Assembly (NCBI RefSeq): GCF_016031655.1
Contig: NZ_JACCHQ010000018.1
Span: 62,001-126,000, forward strand
Direction: 5' to 3'
Length of the DNA stretch: 64,000 bases
DNA from: Bradyrhizobium glycinis
Lineage (GTDB): Bacteria > Pseudomonadota > Alphaproteobacteria > Rhizobiales > Xanthobacteraceae
The translations under genes were made by a program, and so were the position numbers. Shown piece after piece: positions 29,169 through 38,638 of the stretch (positions are counted from its first letter, which is position 1; each line of letters starts with the position of its first letter). The notes below the pieces were generated by a model. The model did not search any database. It was not told where the DNA came from and saw nothing but the letters and a program-made list of their open reading frames with translations.

Positions 29169-30623
29169 TTGAACGTCGTTAATTGTGCCGCCGGCGCCGA
29201 TGAGCCGTCGCCGTTCGCCAGCGGCTCGCAATATGCCGCTTTTCCCCGCGTCCGCTACCTCCTATGCGTAGTCGGTCTGCTATTTCCGCTTGCCGTCACA
29301 GCTCAGACAAAGAGGGACGGCAAAGGAGAACCGCCACGTGCCGCGCCTGGCAGCACAACCGGCACGCTCAATCTTACCTCCTCCCAGGGCAAGACAGTTC
29401 ATCTGACCGGACCGGCTACGACCATCTTTATTGCCGACCCGGCGGTCGCCGATTATCAGGCCCCGTCCAACACCACGATCTTTGTGTTCGGCAAAAAGTC
29501 CGGACGGACGAGCCTGTTCGCCCTGAACGACAAGGGAGAGGCTCTCGCTGAGCTGCGTGTTGTCGTTACCCAACCGATCGAGGATCTGCGTGCCGCGCTG
29601 AAGGCCGAGGTGGGCGACTATCCGATTCAGGTCAGCTATACCCCACGCGGCGCTATCCTTAGCGGTACGGCGCCCAGTGCCGATGTCGTCGAGAACGCCA
29701 GGAAGGTCACTGAGCAGTTTCTTGGCCCGGGCGCGCTGGTGGTCAATAAGATTCAGGTCGCTGGCTCGCTGCAGGTGAATCTCAGCGTGCGGGTGGCAGA
29801 AGTCTCTCGCAGCGCCGTCAAGGACCTCAATATCAACTTCACGGCCTCCAGCCCAAACGGCGCTTTCCTTGCCACCGGCAAAGGTGGCGGGTCCGGCGCG
29901 GCCGGCGGCGGCGGCACGATTGGGATCGGGTTTAGCGCCGGCAACGCTAACCTGAGCGCTGTTCTCGATGCTCTCGCGAGCGAGCACCTCGCCTCGATCC
30001 TGGCTGAGCCGAATCTGACCGCGATGTCCGGTGAAGCGGCAAGCTTTCTCGCCGGCGGGGAATTTCCGATCCCGGTCATGCAGGATAATCGACAGGTTTC
30101 CGTCCAATTCCGGCAGTTCGGCGTCAGCCTGGAATTCGTCCCGACCGTGCTTAACAACAATCAGATAAATGTCCGTGTGAAGCCCGAGGTCAGCGAACTG
30201 TCGAGCGAAGGCGAAGTCAAAATCAATGGCATAGCCGTCCCTGCACTCTCGACGCGGCGGGCGAGCACCGTGGTCGAGCTCGCCAGTGGTCAGAGCTTTG
30301 CAATCGGCGGCCTGATCAGGCGCAACTTCAACACTGACATTGGCGAGTTTCCCTGGCTCGGCGACGTGCCGATCCTGGGTGCGCTTTTTCGCTCCTCATC
30401 CTTTCAAAAACGAGAAACGGAGCTGGTCATTATTGTCACGCCTTACATCGTACGGCCCGGATCGAACTCGAACAGGATGAGCGCGCCAACCGACCGCATC
30501 GCACCGCCCTCAGACGCGGGGCGGATCTTGACGAACACGGTGGCCCGGCCGCCGCGAGACCGCGATGCGCCTCGCGCCAGCGCACCAGGATTGACCGGCA
30601 GCGCCGGCTTTATCATCGAATGA
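29169..30623 (+). CDS. rhcC2: Type III secretion secretin, main part
   Basis: A 484-residue outer-membrane secretin component. After a signal peptide (around YLLCVVGLLFPLAVTAQT) come an N-terminal BON/CpaC-like region, and a secretin domain at about 230-430 with VQFRQFGVSLEFVPTVL, SGQSFAIGGLIRR and the family ending ETELVIIVTPYIVRP. Rhizobia split the secretin into RhcC1 and RhcC2; the partner lies at 40.2 kb. The start is TTG 29169. Overall it resembles CpaC/pilus secretins as well, as is usual for RhcC2. Confidence 0.88.
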   Translation: MNVVNCAAGADEPSPFASGSQYAAFPRVRYLLCVVGLLFPLAVTAQTKRDGKGEPPRAAPGSTTGTLNLTSSQGKTVHLTGPATTIFIADPAVADYQAPSNTTIFVFGKKSGRTSLFALNDKGEALAELRVVVTQPIEDLRAALKAEVGDYPIQVSYTPRGAILSGTAPSADVVENARKVTEQFLGPGALVVNKIQVAGSLQVNLSVRVAEVSRSAVKDLNINFTASSPNGAFLATGKGGGSGAAGGGGTIGIGFSAGNANLSAVLDALASEHLASILAEPNLTAMSGEAASFLAGGEFPIPVMQDNRQVSVQFRQFGVSLEFVPTVLNNNQINVRVKPEVSELSSEGEVKINGIAVPALSTRRASTVVELASGQSFAIGGLIRRNFNTDIGEFPWLGDVPILGALFRSSSFQKRETELVIIVTPYIVRPGSNSNRMSAPTDRIAPPSDAGRILTNTVARPPRDRDAPRASAPGLTGSAGFIIE

Positions 30624-30633
30624 GGATCGTCAA

Positions 30634-31296
30634 ATGAGCTTGCGACATTTGTGCCAATTGATCGTTGTTGGGACAACATTGGGCGGCTGCGCAAATAGTG
30701 CCTCGATCCATCTCGGGCCGGCTGAACAAGCAATACTGGTCGAGCAGAAGAGACGCACCTTGTTCCTGCGGAGCGTTCGTGGCTCGGAAAAGCGTCAACT
30801 GCGGAGCTTTCTCATGAACGTCAGCGGCGGCCGGCGGGATGCGCTTCATGTGGATGTCACCGGCTCGCCTCGGCTCATGGCCCAAGTGGCGCACGAGGCA
30901 CGCGTTATGGGCGTTGCTCCTTATAACATCCGCCTGTCTGCTTCTCCGGTCGATTTACCGCCCTCCTCCGGGGTGAGGATCGAGGCAATCACTTTTCAAG
31001 CCCATCCTCCGATCTGTCCGTCGCTTTTGATCGTAGGACCTGCCGTGAACGACAATTCGTTCGACCCGACGCTTGGCTGCTCGACGGAAAATAATCTGGC
31101 CGTCATGGTGAACGATCCGCTGGACCTGCTGGAGAATCGGTCTGTCGTCGCGAGTAATGGCGATCGCGCCGCCATTCCTCTTGCCAAGTACGGTACCTCC
31201 GCTCCACACAACAAGAGCAACGGAGAAGATGGAGCAGGCACGGCAGCGCTCGACGCCGCAGGAACGACAACACGAAATGTGCAGCCGCTCCGATAG
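30634..31296 (+). CDS. CpaD-like lipoprotein of the ttsI-rhcC2 operon (y4xK-like)
   Basis: A 220-residue protein with a lipoprotein signal (VVGTTLGGCAN, lipobox LGGC) and a region resembling the pilus-assembly protein CpaD (FLMNVSGGRRDALHVDV; NDNSFDPTLGCSTENNLAVM). In rhizobial clusters such a lipoprotein follows rhcC2 (y4xK in strain NGR234). It may help the secretin assemble in the outer membrane. Eleven bases separate it from rhcC2. Confidence 0.75.
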   Translation: MSLRHLCQLIVVGTTLGGCANSASIHLGPAEQAILVEQKRRTLFLRSVRGSEKRQLRSFLMNVSGGRRDALHVDVTGSPRLMAQVAHEARVMGVAPYNIRLSASPVDLPPSSGVRIEAITFQAHPPICPSLLIVGPAVNDNSFDPTLGCSTENNLAVMVNDPLDLLENRSVVASNGDRAAIPLAKYGTSAPHNKSNGEDGAGTAALDAAGTTTRNVQPLR

Positions 31297-31598
31297 ACGG
31301 TTTCGGTCGCAGGTCGATTGGCGGATCTGGTTCACCCGCACCAATCGATCTCTCCACGTAGCGTGCTCGTGCTCAATAAGGTCCCCATCACCGCCCTGAG
31401 CGCTTGGACAGAGAAGACGTAACCGGATGTCGTCTCTCCGAGATCGACGGCTGAAGAGAGAGCCTACAATCTATGAGGCTTATCCAGCAGCGTGAGTTAG
31501 GCATCGCGACCACGGTAGGCCTATGGCGCCGGGGCGGTTAGGCGCGCCCTTCCCGACGAAACTACCCTGACGCTGCGATCCGCAACGTGCAGGATGAT

Positions 31599-32636
31599 CT
31601 AGACCAGACCAGCGCCATAGAGTGCTTTTGCGACCGGCTCGAAATATTGCGAGGGAACCGGCTTGCCGAGCTTTGCTGTGCCGAGCAGTTGACGTGCCAG
31701 GACGTCGTCATTCACAATCTTGAGGCGCAACGCGCGCGCCTCACCAAGCAGCTGTGAAGCAGCTCCGCCCTCGCCACGGCAGACCAAGACCGGCACGCCG
31801 GTCTCACCACGAACGTAGCGCAGGCCGATCAACGTTGCCGATCCCCGCACTATCAACGTGGCGCGACTGATACCGAGCGGAGCCTCGTTGGCCGACTCTT
31901 GCCTGAGACGCCGGTGCTCACGCTTCACCTGCGGATTGCCTTGCTGCTCCTTGTTCTCCCGCTTGGCCTCGGTTTCCGTCATGCGCATATCCTGCATAAA
32001 CAACCGGCGCTGGATTAGAAGGTCGGCCAAGCCGCCGACCAGAAAAGCTGCAGCGGCCATCCCGGTGAGAAGTTTAACCTCGCTGAAAACGAAGCCAAAG
32101 CAGCCCATCCCGCAGACCGGCAGGTACACAAGCGCCTTCCAGCTCGCGGTCACGCTGACAAAGAAAGCCGCACCAAGCAAAACCACTTTGACCAGCGTCT
32201 TGCCAAGCTCGATGGCCGCACGTTTGGAGGCGATGCGTTTCAAGCCCTTGATGGGATCCAGTTTCTCGAGCTTCGGCTTGAGTGGTTCCGACGCAAACAT
32301 GAAGCCGCCATTGGCCAGGACATTGGCCAAAAGAGCTGCTGTCACGGCAGCGGCGAGCAACGGCGCGACAGTTGCAATCGAAAGCTCTAGTATGCCGCTG
32401 AGCGCTTGCGGCGCCGCATTTGTGAACGGCTGCTCCTGCAGTTTATCGACCAGCTGAACCGTCTCTTGCCACTTATCCTGGATCGAACCTGCTTGCCACC
32501 AGAGGCAGCCGAAACCGGCACAGGCGCTGACGCCGCTCACCAGATCGGAGCTGCGCGCAATCTGCCCCTTCTTGCGCGCGTCGCGCAGCTTTTTTGGCGT
32601 TGGAGGAAGCTTTTTTTCCTCACTCGTCCCGCTCAT
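31599..32636 (-). CDS. rhcU: Type III export apparatus switch protein
   Basis: A 345-residue SctU/FlhB-family protein. The start KKLPPTPKKLRDARKKGQIARS is family-typical (given here in part), four membrane segments fill residues 30-210, and a cytoplasmic domain follows. The autocleavage motif NPTH, usual in this family after the linker, is not present at the expected place; that region reads APLGISRATLIVRGSATL. The switch mechanism may therefore differ or the site is modified. Its ATG overlaps the rhcT stop by four bases. Last gene of the core operon. Confidence 0.9.
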   Translation of the reverse strand: MSGTSEEKKLPPTPKKLRDARKKGQIARSSDLVSGVSACAGFGCLWWQAGSIQDKWQETVQLVDKLQEQPFTNAAPQALSGILELSIATVAPLLAAAVTAALLANVLANGGFMFASEPLKPKLEKLDPIKGLKRIASKRAAIELGKTLVKVVLLGAAFFVSVTASWKALVYLPVCGMGCFGFVFSEVKLLTGMAAAAFLVGGLADLLIQRRLFMQDMRMTETEAKRENKEQQGNPQVKREHRRLRQESANEAPLGISRATLIVRGSATLIGLRYVRGETGVPVLVCRGEGGAASQLLGEARALRLKIVNDDVLARQLLGTAKLGKPVPSQYFEPVAKALYGAGLV

Positions 32637-33454
32637 TTCAATAGCTTTTTCAGATGCTCGAGCATGTTGCTCGAGCTCAAGGTCTCAGCTTCCGCGTATT
32701 CCAGCAGATAGACGGTGTAGCTGACCATAATGACACCGAAAGCGACATTCTTGATCATCGGAGAGAGATCGTTCATCTTGAGCTGAGATGCGAAACGGCC
32801 GAGCATCATGACCGAGATATCGACCAGCAGCAGCAGCGCCAGCACCGGTCCGGCGATCAGCAGCGTCGTCAGCATGATATGATCGAGAAGGGCCAGACAT
32901 TCCATCGCGCCCTGCGACGTCACCGCAGGCAAGAACTGAAAAACGGGCCAGACCAGATAGCTGTCATACAGACCTTTCACCATCATCCGAAGACCGCCGA
33001 CCAGAACAAAGATCGTAACCGCTGTTATGCCGAGAAAAAGTCCCGTTCCGGACGCCTGGCTGTGCGTCGCGGGGTCCTCGCCCGCAACCTGGCTTGAAAT
33101 TCCTCGTTGGGTATCGATGATGTCGCCAACTGCCTGGATACTCCATAGCGGAATACTGAGCAGGACGCCGAGCACAAGACCGACAAATACCTCCTTAAGC
33201 CCAAGCATGGTGACGCTGACCAGACGTGTGCTCGAGTCCAGTGCTGCTAGGCCGAGCTTGACTTGGGCGAGGCATGGCAGGCCAATCGCGATCGTAAAGC
33301 TTCCCCGTATTAGGCCGCTGATGCGCGGGCGCGTAAAGACGGGTAGCACTATCATGATGCCTAGGGCACGGGCCGCGCTCAGACTGGTTGCGGCGACGAG
33401 TTCGATCGCGCCCTGGACGACCGCTTGCGCATCGGCGGGGGACAGGCCAGCCAT
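32633..33454 (-). CDS. rhcT: Type III export apparatus membrane protein
   Basis: A 273-residue SctT/FliR-family protein with about six membrane segments, including the early PVFTRPRISGLIRG and the loop with IDTQRGISSQVAGEDPATHS. It builds the inner-membrane export gate with RhcR and RhcS. It starts 11 bases after the rhcS stop. Confidence 0.92.
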   Translation of the reverse strand: MAGLSPADAQAVVQGAIELVAATSLSAARALGIMIVLPVFTRPRISGLIRGSFTIAIGLPCLAQVKLGLAALDSSTRLVSVTMLGLKEVFVGLVLGVLLSIPLWSIQAVGDIIDTQRGISSQVAGEDPATHSQASGTGLFLGITAVTIFVLVGGLRMMVKGLYDSYLVWPVFQFLPAVTSQGAMECLALLDHIMLTTLLIAGPVLALLLLVDISVMMLGRFASQLKMNDLSPMIKNVAFGVIMVSYTVYLLEYAEAETLSSSNMLEHLKKLLK

Positions 33455-33465
33455 CCAAGCTCCGG

Positions 33466-33741
33466 CTAATATCTCGCGGTGAGTGCAGGAAACTCGCTGA
33501 AGATGCGCTCAGCTTGTTCGATGAGTGGCGCGCTGAGCACGGGAGAAAACCCGGCGAGAACGGCGACGACGACCAGCAGCTTGACGGTCAACGGCAAGGT
33601 CTGATCCTGGAGCTGGGTTGCCGCCTGGATGAGGCCAACGATCAATCCTGAGATGAGAGCTGCGAGCAGCGGCGGCAGAACCCAGAGCATGAAAAGAACA
33701 AGCGATTGACTCAAGTGCGTGAGGATGCTGGCTTCGTTCAT
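33466..33741 (-). CDS. rhcS: Type III export apparatus membrane protein
   Basis: A 91-residue SctS/FliQ-family protein with two membrane helices (LVLFMLWVLPPLLAALISG and LLVVVAVLAGFSPVL) and the family segment IQAATQLQDQTLPLTVKLL between them. It packs with RhcR and RhcT in the export gate. It starts two bases after the rhcR stop. Confidence 0.93.
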   Translation of the reverse strand: MNEASILTHLSQSLVLFMLWVLPPLLAALISGLIVGLIQAATQLQDQTLPLTVKLLVVVAVLAGFSPVLSAPLIEQAERIFSEFPALTARY

Positions 33742-33743
33742 CG

Positions 33744-34409
33744 TTAACCTCCCGGTGTCGTGTAGCTTAACACCAGCCCGTGCATGAGGCGTGACCAGCC
33801 GTCGATAGTGACGAATAGAAAAAGCTTGAACGGCACAGATATGACCGTCGGTGAGACCATCGACATGCCCATGGCCATCAAAATCGTCGTGACGATCAGA
33901 TCGATGGTGATAAAGGGAAGATAAAGAAGAAAGCCGATTTCGAAGCCACGCTTGAGCTCGGCAATCAGGAACGATGGCACAAGAATCACAAGATCATCTG
34001 CCGTGGCGCTGCCGCGCATCTCCTCCGACCAGACATGCTCAGTGGACGATAGGAAGAATCGTCGCTGCTCTTCATTGGTGAACCTCTTGAGATGGGCCCG
34101 CAACGGTTCCTGCCCCTCTTTGGCGGCTGTCATCCAGTCTTCAAAGGTTTGGTAGCGAAGTTGAGGTTCGGTAAGGCGGTTGTAGGTCTGCTCAAAGACC
34201 GGAGCACTGATGAAAACGGTCAGTATCAGTGCCGCTCCGTAAAGGACGATGTTCGGCGGTATCGATTGGGTCCCCAGAGCATTGCGCACGAGGAAGAGAA
34301 CAACCGAAACCTTGATGAAGGCGGTGGTTGTGACGACTGCAAAGGCCAACAGGCCAAGGCCGACAGTTATCGCAAGAAGCGCAAGGATGCTGGGCTGAAC
34401 CTCAGTCAT
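33744..34409 (-). CDS. rhcR: Type III export apparatus membrane protein
   Basis: A 221-residue SctR/FliP-family protein. The start is ATG 34409 (MTEVQPSILALLAITVGLGL), which overlaps the rhcQ end by eight bases; the longer frame to 34616 is rhcQ read out of frame. The family signature FIKVSVVLFLVRNALGTQ, a large periplasmic-side loop and the closing helices with DLIVTTILMAMGMSMVSP are present. Confidence 0.93.
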   Translation of the reverse strand: MTEVQPSILALLAITVGLGLLAFAVVTTTAFIKVSVVLFLVRNALGTQSIPPNIVLYGAALILTVFISAPVFEQTYNRLTEPQLRYQTFEDWMTAAKEGQEPLRAHLKRFTNEEQRRFFLSSTEHVWSEEMRGSATADDLVILVPSFLIAELKRGFEIGFLLYLPFITIDLIVTTILMAMGMSMVSPTVISVPFKLFLFVTIDGWSRLMHGLVLSYTTPGG

Positions 34410-35520
34410 TAAGCGCCAACCTACCGCGCAACCTGACAGCCAGTTCTTCCCCGATCTGCACGATGTCGCCGCGACCGATACGTTGGCCGTTAGCAAGGAT
34501 ATCGATCGGGCCGTCAAGCGGCCGGCCAATTTCGAACACGTGGCCTTCGTTGATGGTTCGCAAGGTCCCCAAAGACATCGGCCAGCGGCCACATTCGAAT
34601 ACGAGTGTGATCTCAAGACTATCGATATCGGCCTCTGAGGGGGGCTGCTGCGTCGGGCTTTGTGTCATCACATCTTCACTTTTCAGAGGGTGGGATCCCA
34701 AGCGGAATGGTCCCCGCAACACCAGGCGGTCGCTGCCAATCTCTGCAGGGGCCCACAGCTGGTCTGCAGTGAGAATGATCTGGCCTCGCGCGAGGGGAAT
34801 TGTGTCGGGGAGCAGAGCGTCGCCTTGCCGTGCTTGGCGAACAACGCCGATCGAGACACGGAGCGAACCAATATGGCCTGCAACGATGACCCGGAGTTCG
34901 GAGGACAGCCTGGGTGTCTGCCGGGGCAATCGGGCAAGCAGCTCGCCTAGGGTGCGGAACGCCGGCGGAACCGGACCGTCAAGAGACGAGAATAGAAGCA
35001 GGCGAGCCTTGCTAGCGAGCTGACCACAGACGACGTCGAATTCGAGATAAGGTCTCGCGCTCGGCGTTTCATCAGCGCGAACAAGCCGCAGAGTCAGTTG
35101 GGTCGTACTCTCCAGTGCAGAAAGCAAGGGCTCGAGCGCAAGTTCCAGGATCAGCGAACGCGCCGGCTCAGAAGGTAGGGTCAGCCCATCCTGCACAGTC
35201 TCAATCAGTGCTGCCACAAGCGGACCCGGCAAGGACATGACAACGTTCTCTCCGTCTACTTCAAAGACGCAGCTAAGCATCGACGACGACGCCGCCTCCG
35301 CCTCCCAGACAAGCCGGCTTACACCAACTGACAGCGGCTTCTCGCCGAGGCGGCTTTGCAGAGGTGTGCGCAAAGCCGCAATCTCATTGAGCCACGAGGC
35401 CACCTCATGAGATATGGTCAGCGCTGGTTTAAAGGGTGCGGCCCCACCCGATCTGTGTGTCGCAGGCGCCACCTCCACATTGCAGTCCTTAGGCTCTAGC
35501 ACACGAAGATCAGCCATCAT
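34402..35520 (-). CDS. rhcQ: Type III cytoplasmic ring (C-ring) protein
   Basis: A 372-residue SctQ-family protein. The C-terminal 75 residues form the SpoA/FliN-like domain (LEITLVFECGRWPMSLGTLR ... GPIDILANGQRIGRGDIVQI), while the N-terminal part is divergent as in other SctQ proteins. It forms the sorting platform with NolV and NolU. Its start overlaps the upstream coiled-coil gene by four bases. Confidence 0.9.
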   Translation of the reverse strand: MMADLRVLEPKDCNVEVAPATHRSGGAAPFKPALTISHEVASWLNEIAALRTPLQSRLGEKPLSVGVSRLVWEAEAASSSMLSCVFEVDGENVVMSLPGPLVAALIETVQDGLTLPSEPARSLILELALEPLLSALESTTQLTLRLVRADETPSARPYLEFDVVCGQLASKARLLLFSSLDGPVPPAFRTLGELLARLPRQTPRLSSELRVIVAGHIGSLRVSIGVVRQARQGDALLPDTIPLARGQIILTADQLWAPAEIGSDRLVLRGPFRLGSHPLKSEDVMTQSPTQQPPSEADIDSLEITLVFECGRWPMSLGTLRTINEGHVFEIGRPLDGPIDILANGQRIGRGDIVQIGEELAVRLRGRLALND

Positions 35521-36047
35521 GTCGGCTCGCCTCCCATTTGCCCAGGTCGGCCGCGACGGAGCAGGACCTCGTCATCGGCTTCGATTTCGACCACAGCCTC
35601 GAAATGCGCATCTGTGATACGCCGAACGTCGCGCTCGATCTCGTGCCATTTCTGACTCGCGGCCGAACGTTTGGTCCAAAGGGTGCGCGCCTCAACAGCC
35701 GCAGCCTCGGCCTGCCGATGAGCAGCACGAGCCTCCTCAAGGCTCCGCTGCGCCGCTGCGATCTCGTCTGTGAGCCGGCCGATGATGAGATGATGGCGAC
35801 GCTCCAGTTCGGAGACTGAAATTGCATCAGCCGCTAACATCTCCCCATAGAGCTCCGCTTCGACCCTTGCGCGTCGTTCTTCGGCGTTTGCAAGATGCTC
35901 GCGAGCTATTTCGACGGCTTGAACGGCAATGCGGCGCTTGGCTTCCATGTTGGACACCTCACGGAGGGCGCTCCGCTCCCGCATCTCCTTGACGAGCCGC
36001 AATTTCGACGCGTGCAGGGGATTCAGGCGGTCAGACGTGATATCCAC
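35517..36047 (-). CDS. Type III coiled-coil stalk protein (y4yJ-like, SctO)
   Basis: A 176-residue, strongly helical, charged protein rich in Glu, Arg and Ala (EMRERSALREVSNMEAKRR; LERRHHLIIGRLTDEIAAAQ), predicted to be mostly coiled coil. SctO/YscO/FliJ proteins of this kind bind the ATPase and export gate. The position between rhcN and rhcQ is that of y4yJ in NGR234. It overlaps the rhcN end by 25 bases. Confidence 0.82.
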   Translation of the reverse strand: MDITSDRLNPLHASKLRLVKEMRERSALREVSNMEAKRRIAVQAVEIAREHLANAEERRARVEAELYGEMLAADAISVSELERRHHLIIGRLTDEIAAAQRSLEEARAAHRQAEAAAVEARTLWTKRSAASQKWHEIERDVRRITDAHFEAVVEIEADDEVLLRRGRPGQMGGEPT

Positions 36048-37378
36048 GCGATGGTCTCCTCAAAACTGCATGCCTCGTCCTGACCCTGGCGCAAAAATGC
36101 TCGCAGATCCTCGATCGAGGCAATCGCCCGATCAGTTAGCGGATCAGAACCTTGCTTGTATTCGCCTACCTTGATCAAGAACTCGGCTTCAGCGTAGCGC
36201 GAGAGCAGATCACGAAACAAGGATGCCGCTTTGCGATGCGGCCCGGATACGATTGCATCCATCACGCGGCTTCGGCTCGACAGCACATCGATAGCCGGAA
36301 AATGCTCTCGAGAGGCCAGCGCGCGCGAAAGTATAATATGGCCATCGAGAATGCCGCGTGATTCTTCGGCTATTGGATCGCCCGTGCCGTCACCTTCGAC
36401 AAGCACTGTATAGAAGGCCGTAATGGAGCCATGCTCACCCATGCCGGCGCGCTCCAACAAGCCTGGCAACAGTGCAAACACGGACGGTGGAAAGCCACGC
36501 CGGGTAGGCGGTTCTCCTGCGGCAAGGCCGATCTCACGCATAGCGCGACTAAAGCGCGTCAAAGAATCCATCATCAAAACGACGCGCAGTCCCTGGTCAC
36601 GGAAATATTCGGCGAGTGCCGTTGCCATATAGGCGCATTGAGCCCGCTCCATCGCCGAACGGTCGGATGTCTCGACCACGACCACGGAACGACGGAGGGC
36701 CTCGCCAAGATGACGTTCTATGAACTCACGCACCTCCCGTCCACGTTCGCCGATCAACGCGACGACTGTCACGTCGGCGGACGCCCCTTTTACGATCTGC
36801 GACATCAGCGTCGACTTGCCGCAACCGGCATCACCATAGATTCCAATGCGCTGACCTTCTCCACACGTCAGAAGGCCATCCAGGACGCGCACGCCGAGCG
36901 GAAAGGGCTGCTCAATGCTGCGCCGCTTCATTGGATTGGGCGCCTTGCCGCGCAACGGGCGGGCTTCGTCAGCCTTTATGGGACCTTTGCCATCGAGTGG
37001 GCGCCCAAAGCTGTCGACCACTCGACCGAGCAAATCGGGACCGACTGCCACTTCCTGCATCCGTCCGGTTGTGACAACTTCAGCACGGTTAGACAGCCCG
37101 ACCATGTCACCGATCGGCGTGAGTAACACCCCATCGGGCAACAGGCCGATCACCTCGGCCTCGAGCGACCACCCGGTGCGGGGATCCTGCAGCAGGCATA
37201 GCTCTCCGACGCGGGCCTCCGGCAAGACAGCATGCAGCAGCGTGCCGATTGCCCGCGTAATCCGACCGCGGACGGCGCGCGTATCGATATGCTTCGCAGA
37301 AGATCTCAAGGATGAGAGCGCGGCCTGGACAGTTCCTTCTCCGGCCGCGGCTTCACGGGTTGTTTGTTGCGTGGTCAC
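36023..37378 (-). CDS. rhcN: Type III secretion ATPase
   Basis: A 451-residue SctN/FliI-family ATPase. The Walker A motif is GDAGCGKST, Walker B is in VVLMMDSLTRFSRAMREI, and the family segment YTVLVEGDGTGDPIAEE is present. It unfolds and separates substrates from chaperones at the base of the injectisome. The start is GTG 37378, overlapping the nolV stop as GTGA. Confidence 0.95.
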   Translation of the reverse strand: MTTQQTTREAAAGEGTVQAALSSLRSSAKHIDTRAVRGRITRAIGTLLHAVLPEARVGELCLLQDPRTGWSLEAEVIGLLPDGVLLTPIGDMVGLSNRAEVVTTGRMQEVAVGPDLLGRVVDSFGRPLDGKGPIKADEARPLRGKAPNPMKRRSIEQPFPLGVRVLDGLLTCGEGQRIGIYGDAGCGKSTLMSQIVKGASADVTVVALIGERGREVREFIERHLGEALRRSVVVVETSDRSAMERAQCAYMATALAEYFRDQGLRVVLMMDSLTRFSRAMREIGLAAGEPPTRRGFPPSVFALLPGLLERAGMGEHGSITAFYTVLVEGDGTGDPIAEESRGILDGHIILSRALASREHFPAIDVLSSRSRVMDAIVSGPHRKAASLFRDLLSRYAEAEFLIKVGEYKQGSDPLTDRAIASIEDLRAFLRQGQDEACSFEETIAWISRLTA

Positions 37379-37998
37379 AATTCACCTGCCTGCGAAGACA
37401 AACCAAACCCGAGCCGTAGGGCGCGGAGCTGCGCGCCAAGTCCGAGATCGACATTGCCAAACTCGCTCCACAAGACGCACTGGTCCGCCGTCAGCGCCGG
37501 ATCCGGCTCAATCCTGACCTTCGGCCGGCCTTCCAGCCCGTCACAGCCCCTGAACTCACTGGCCAGCAGATCGGCCCTCAGGGGGGACACGTGAAGGCAA
37601 ACTTCCGTATTCTTGTATTTTTGCTCAATGGCGTGACGAACACCCCGCACCAGCATCTCGCCCGGATCAAACGCGCCAAGCAGATCGCGCACAATCTCAA
37701 AGACCAGCTGCGGCAATTCCCGCTGCAGAACAGCCTTTCGCTGCGCCAGCTCACAAGCAGCCTGCGCTATCAGTCGCGCCATCTCTTCTGCGCCTGCCTT
37801 TGCGCCCTCGACGCGGCCGCGCGCGCGTTCCCGCTCATAGGCCTGGCGTGCCCAACCGCGAACCCGCTGCAGATGCCGCTCGGCAGCAGCTCGTGCCTCT
37901 ACGGCGTCGTGCCAGATCTTGAGCTCGGCTGCCGAGATCAAGGGCCCGAGAGGCCGAATCTGTGGTGGCACGGGGAATTCTGGGGGATCGGCTGTCAT
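37375..37998 (-). CDS. nolV: Type III ATPase regulator/stator protein
   Basis: A 207-residue SctL/FliH-family protein. The N-terminal half is a charged helix with Ala/Arg/Glu repeats (YERERARGRVEGAKAGAEEM), and the C-terminal half is the compact FliH-like domain (VFEIVRDLLGAFDPGEMLVR). It binds RhcN and links it to the sorting platform. It overlaps nolU by four bases. Confidence 0.9.
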   Translation of the reverse strand: MTADPPEFPVPPQIRPLGPLISAAELKIWHDAVEARAAAERHLQRVRGWARQAYERERARGRVEGAKAGAEEMARLIAQAACELAQRKAVLQRELPQLVFEIVRDLLGAFDPGEMLVRGVRHAIEQKYKNTEVCLHVSPLRADLLASEFRGCDGLEGRPKVRIEPDPALTADQCVLWSEFGNVDLGLGAQLRALRLGFGLSSQAGEL

Positions 37999-38627
37999 GC
38001 TCTGGCGGGCTCCGCTGCCAAATGAGCCATCACCAGGGAAAGAAGCGGGCCGGCCGCTCTACGATGTTCGGCAGCCGGATTCTCCGCGCTGGTCCCAATT
38101 GGCAGGCGTAGAAGCACGCGGATACGGTCAACTGATGATGCCTTTTCGAGCCAGGCGCCGAGACAAGCATGCCCGTCGCATTCGATCTGTCGCGACAACT
38201 CCTCAGGATCGAGAATGGGTGTGGTTGCGACCGCATCGGATAAATGCCGGATCCCGAAAGCGTGCGCTTCAGCGCCGATCATTTCGACTAATATCGATAG
38301 ATCGTGCCGGGATACCAGCTTGAGGACCGAGCATGCATGCCAGATGCTGCCCGCGAGCAGCGCAGCCCGACGCGGATCATGCCCGAGCAGAGGGTCCTCG
38401 TTCCAAGCGGCGTCGCTCAGATCCACTTCGCTGCCAAGCAGCAGCTCGGCTAGCCTTGGCTGCAGCCTGGCACTGCGCTGTAGCCTATCCAATGTGGGAG
38501 GCGACAGCAGCGGATCAAGACGCGCAGCGAAACGGCTCGGATGGCTCGAGGCCACGAGCTCGCGCAGCCGATCGGCAGCCAGCATGAACGAACGATTGGG
38601 TTCGGTTGAGGATATCGATGTCGACAT
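37995..38627 (-). CDS. nolU: Type III sorting-platform accessory protein
   Basis: A 210-residue protein at the nolU position between rhcJ and nolV. It is rich in leucine and arginine with a middle segment GHDPRRAALLAGSIWHACSV. NolU corresponds to SctK, an adaptor between the inner-membrane ring and the sorting platform. Assignment rests on position, length and general resemblance to NolU. Confidence 0.85.
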   Translation of the reverse strand: MSTSISSTEPNRSFMLAADRLRELVASSHPSRFAARLDPLLSPPTLDRLQRSARLQPRLAELLLGSEVDLSDAAWNEDPLLGHDPRRAALLAGSIWHACSVLKLVSRHDLSILVEMIGAEAHAFGIRHLSDAVATTPILDPEELSRQIECDGHACLGAWLEKASSVDRIRVLLRLPIGTSAENPAAEHRRAAGPLLSLVMAHLAAEPARA

Positions 38628-38638
38628 GAGCGTCCTGA

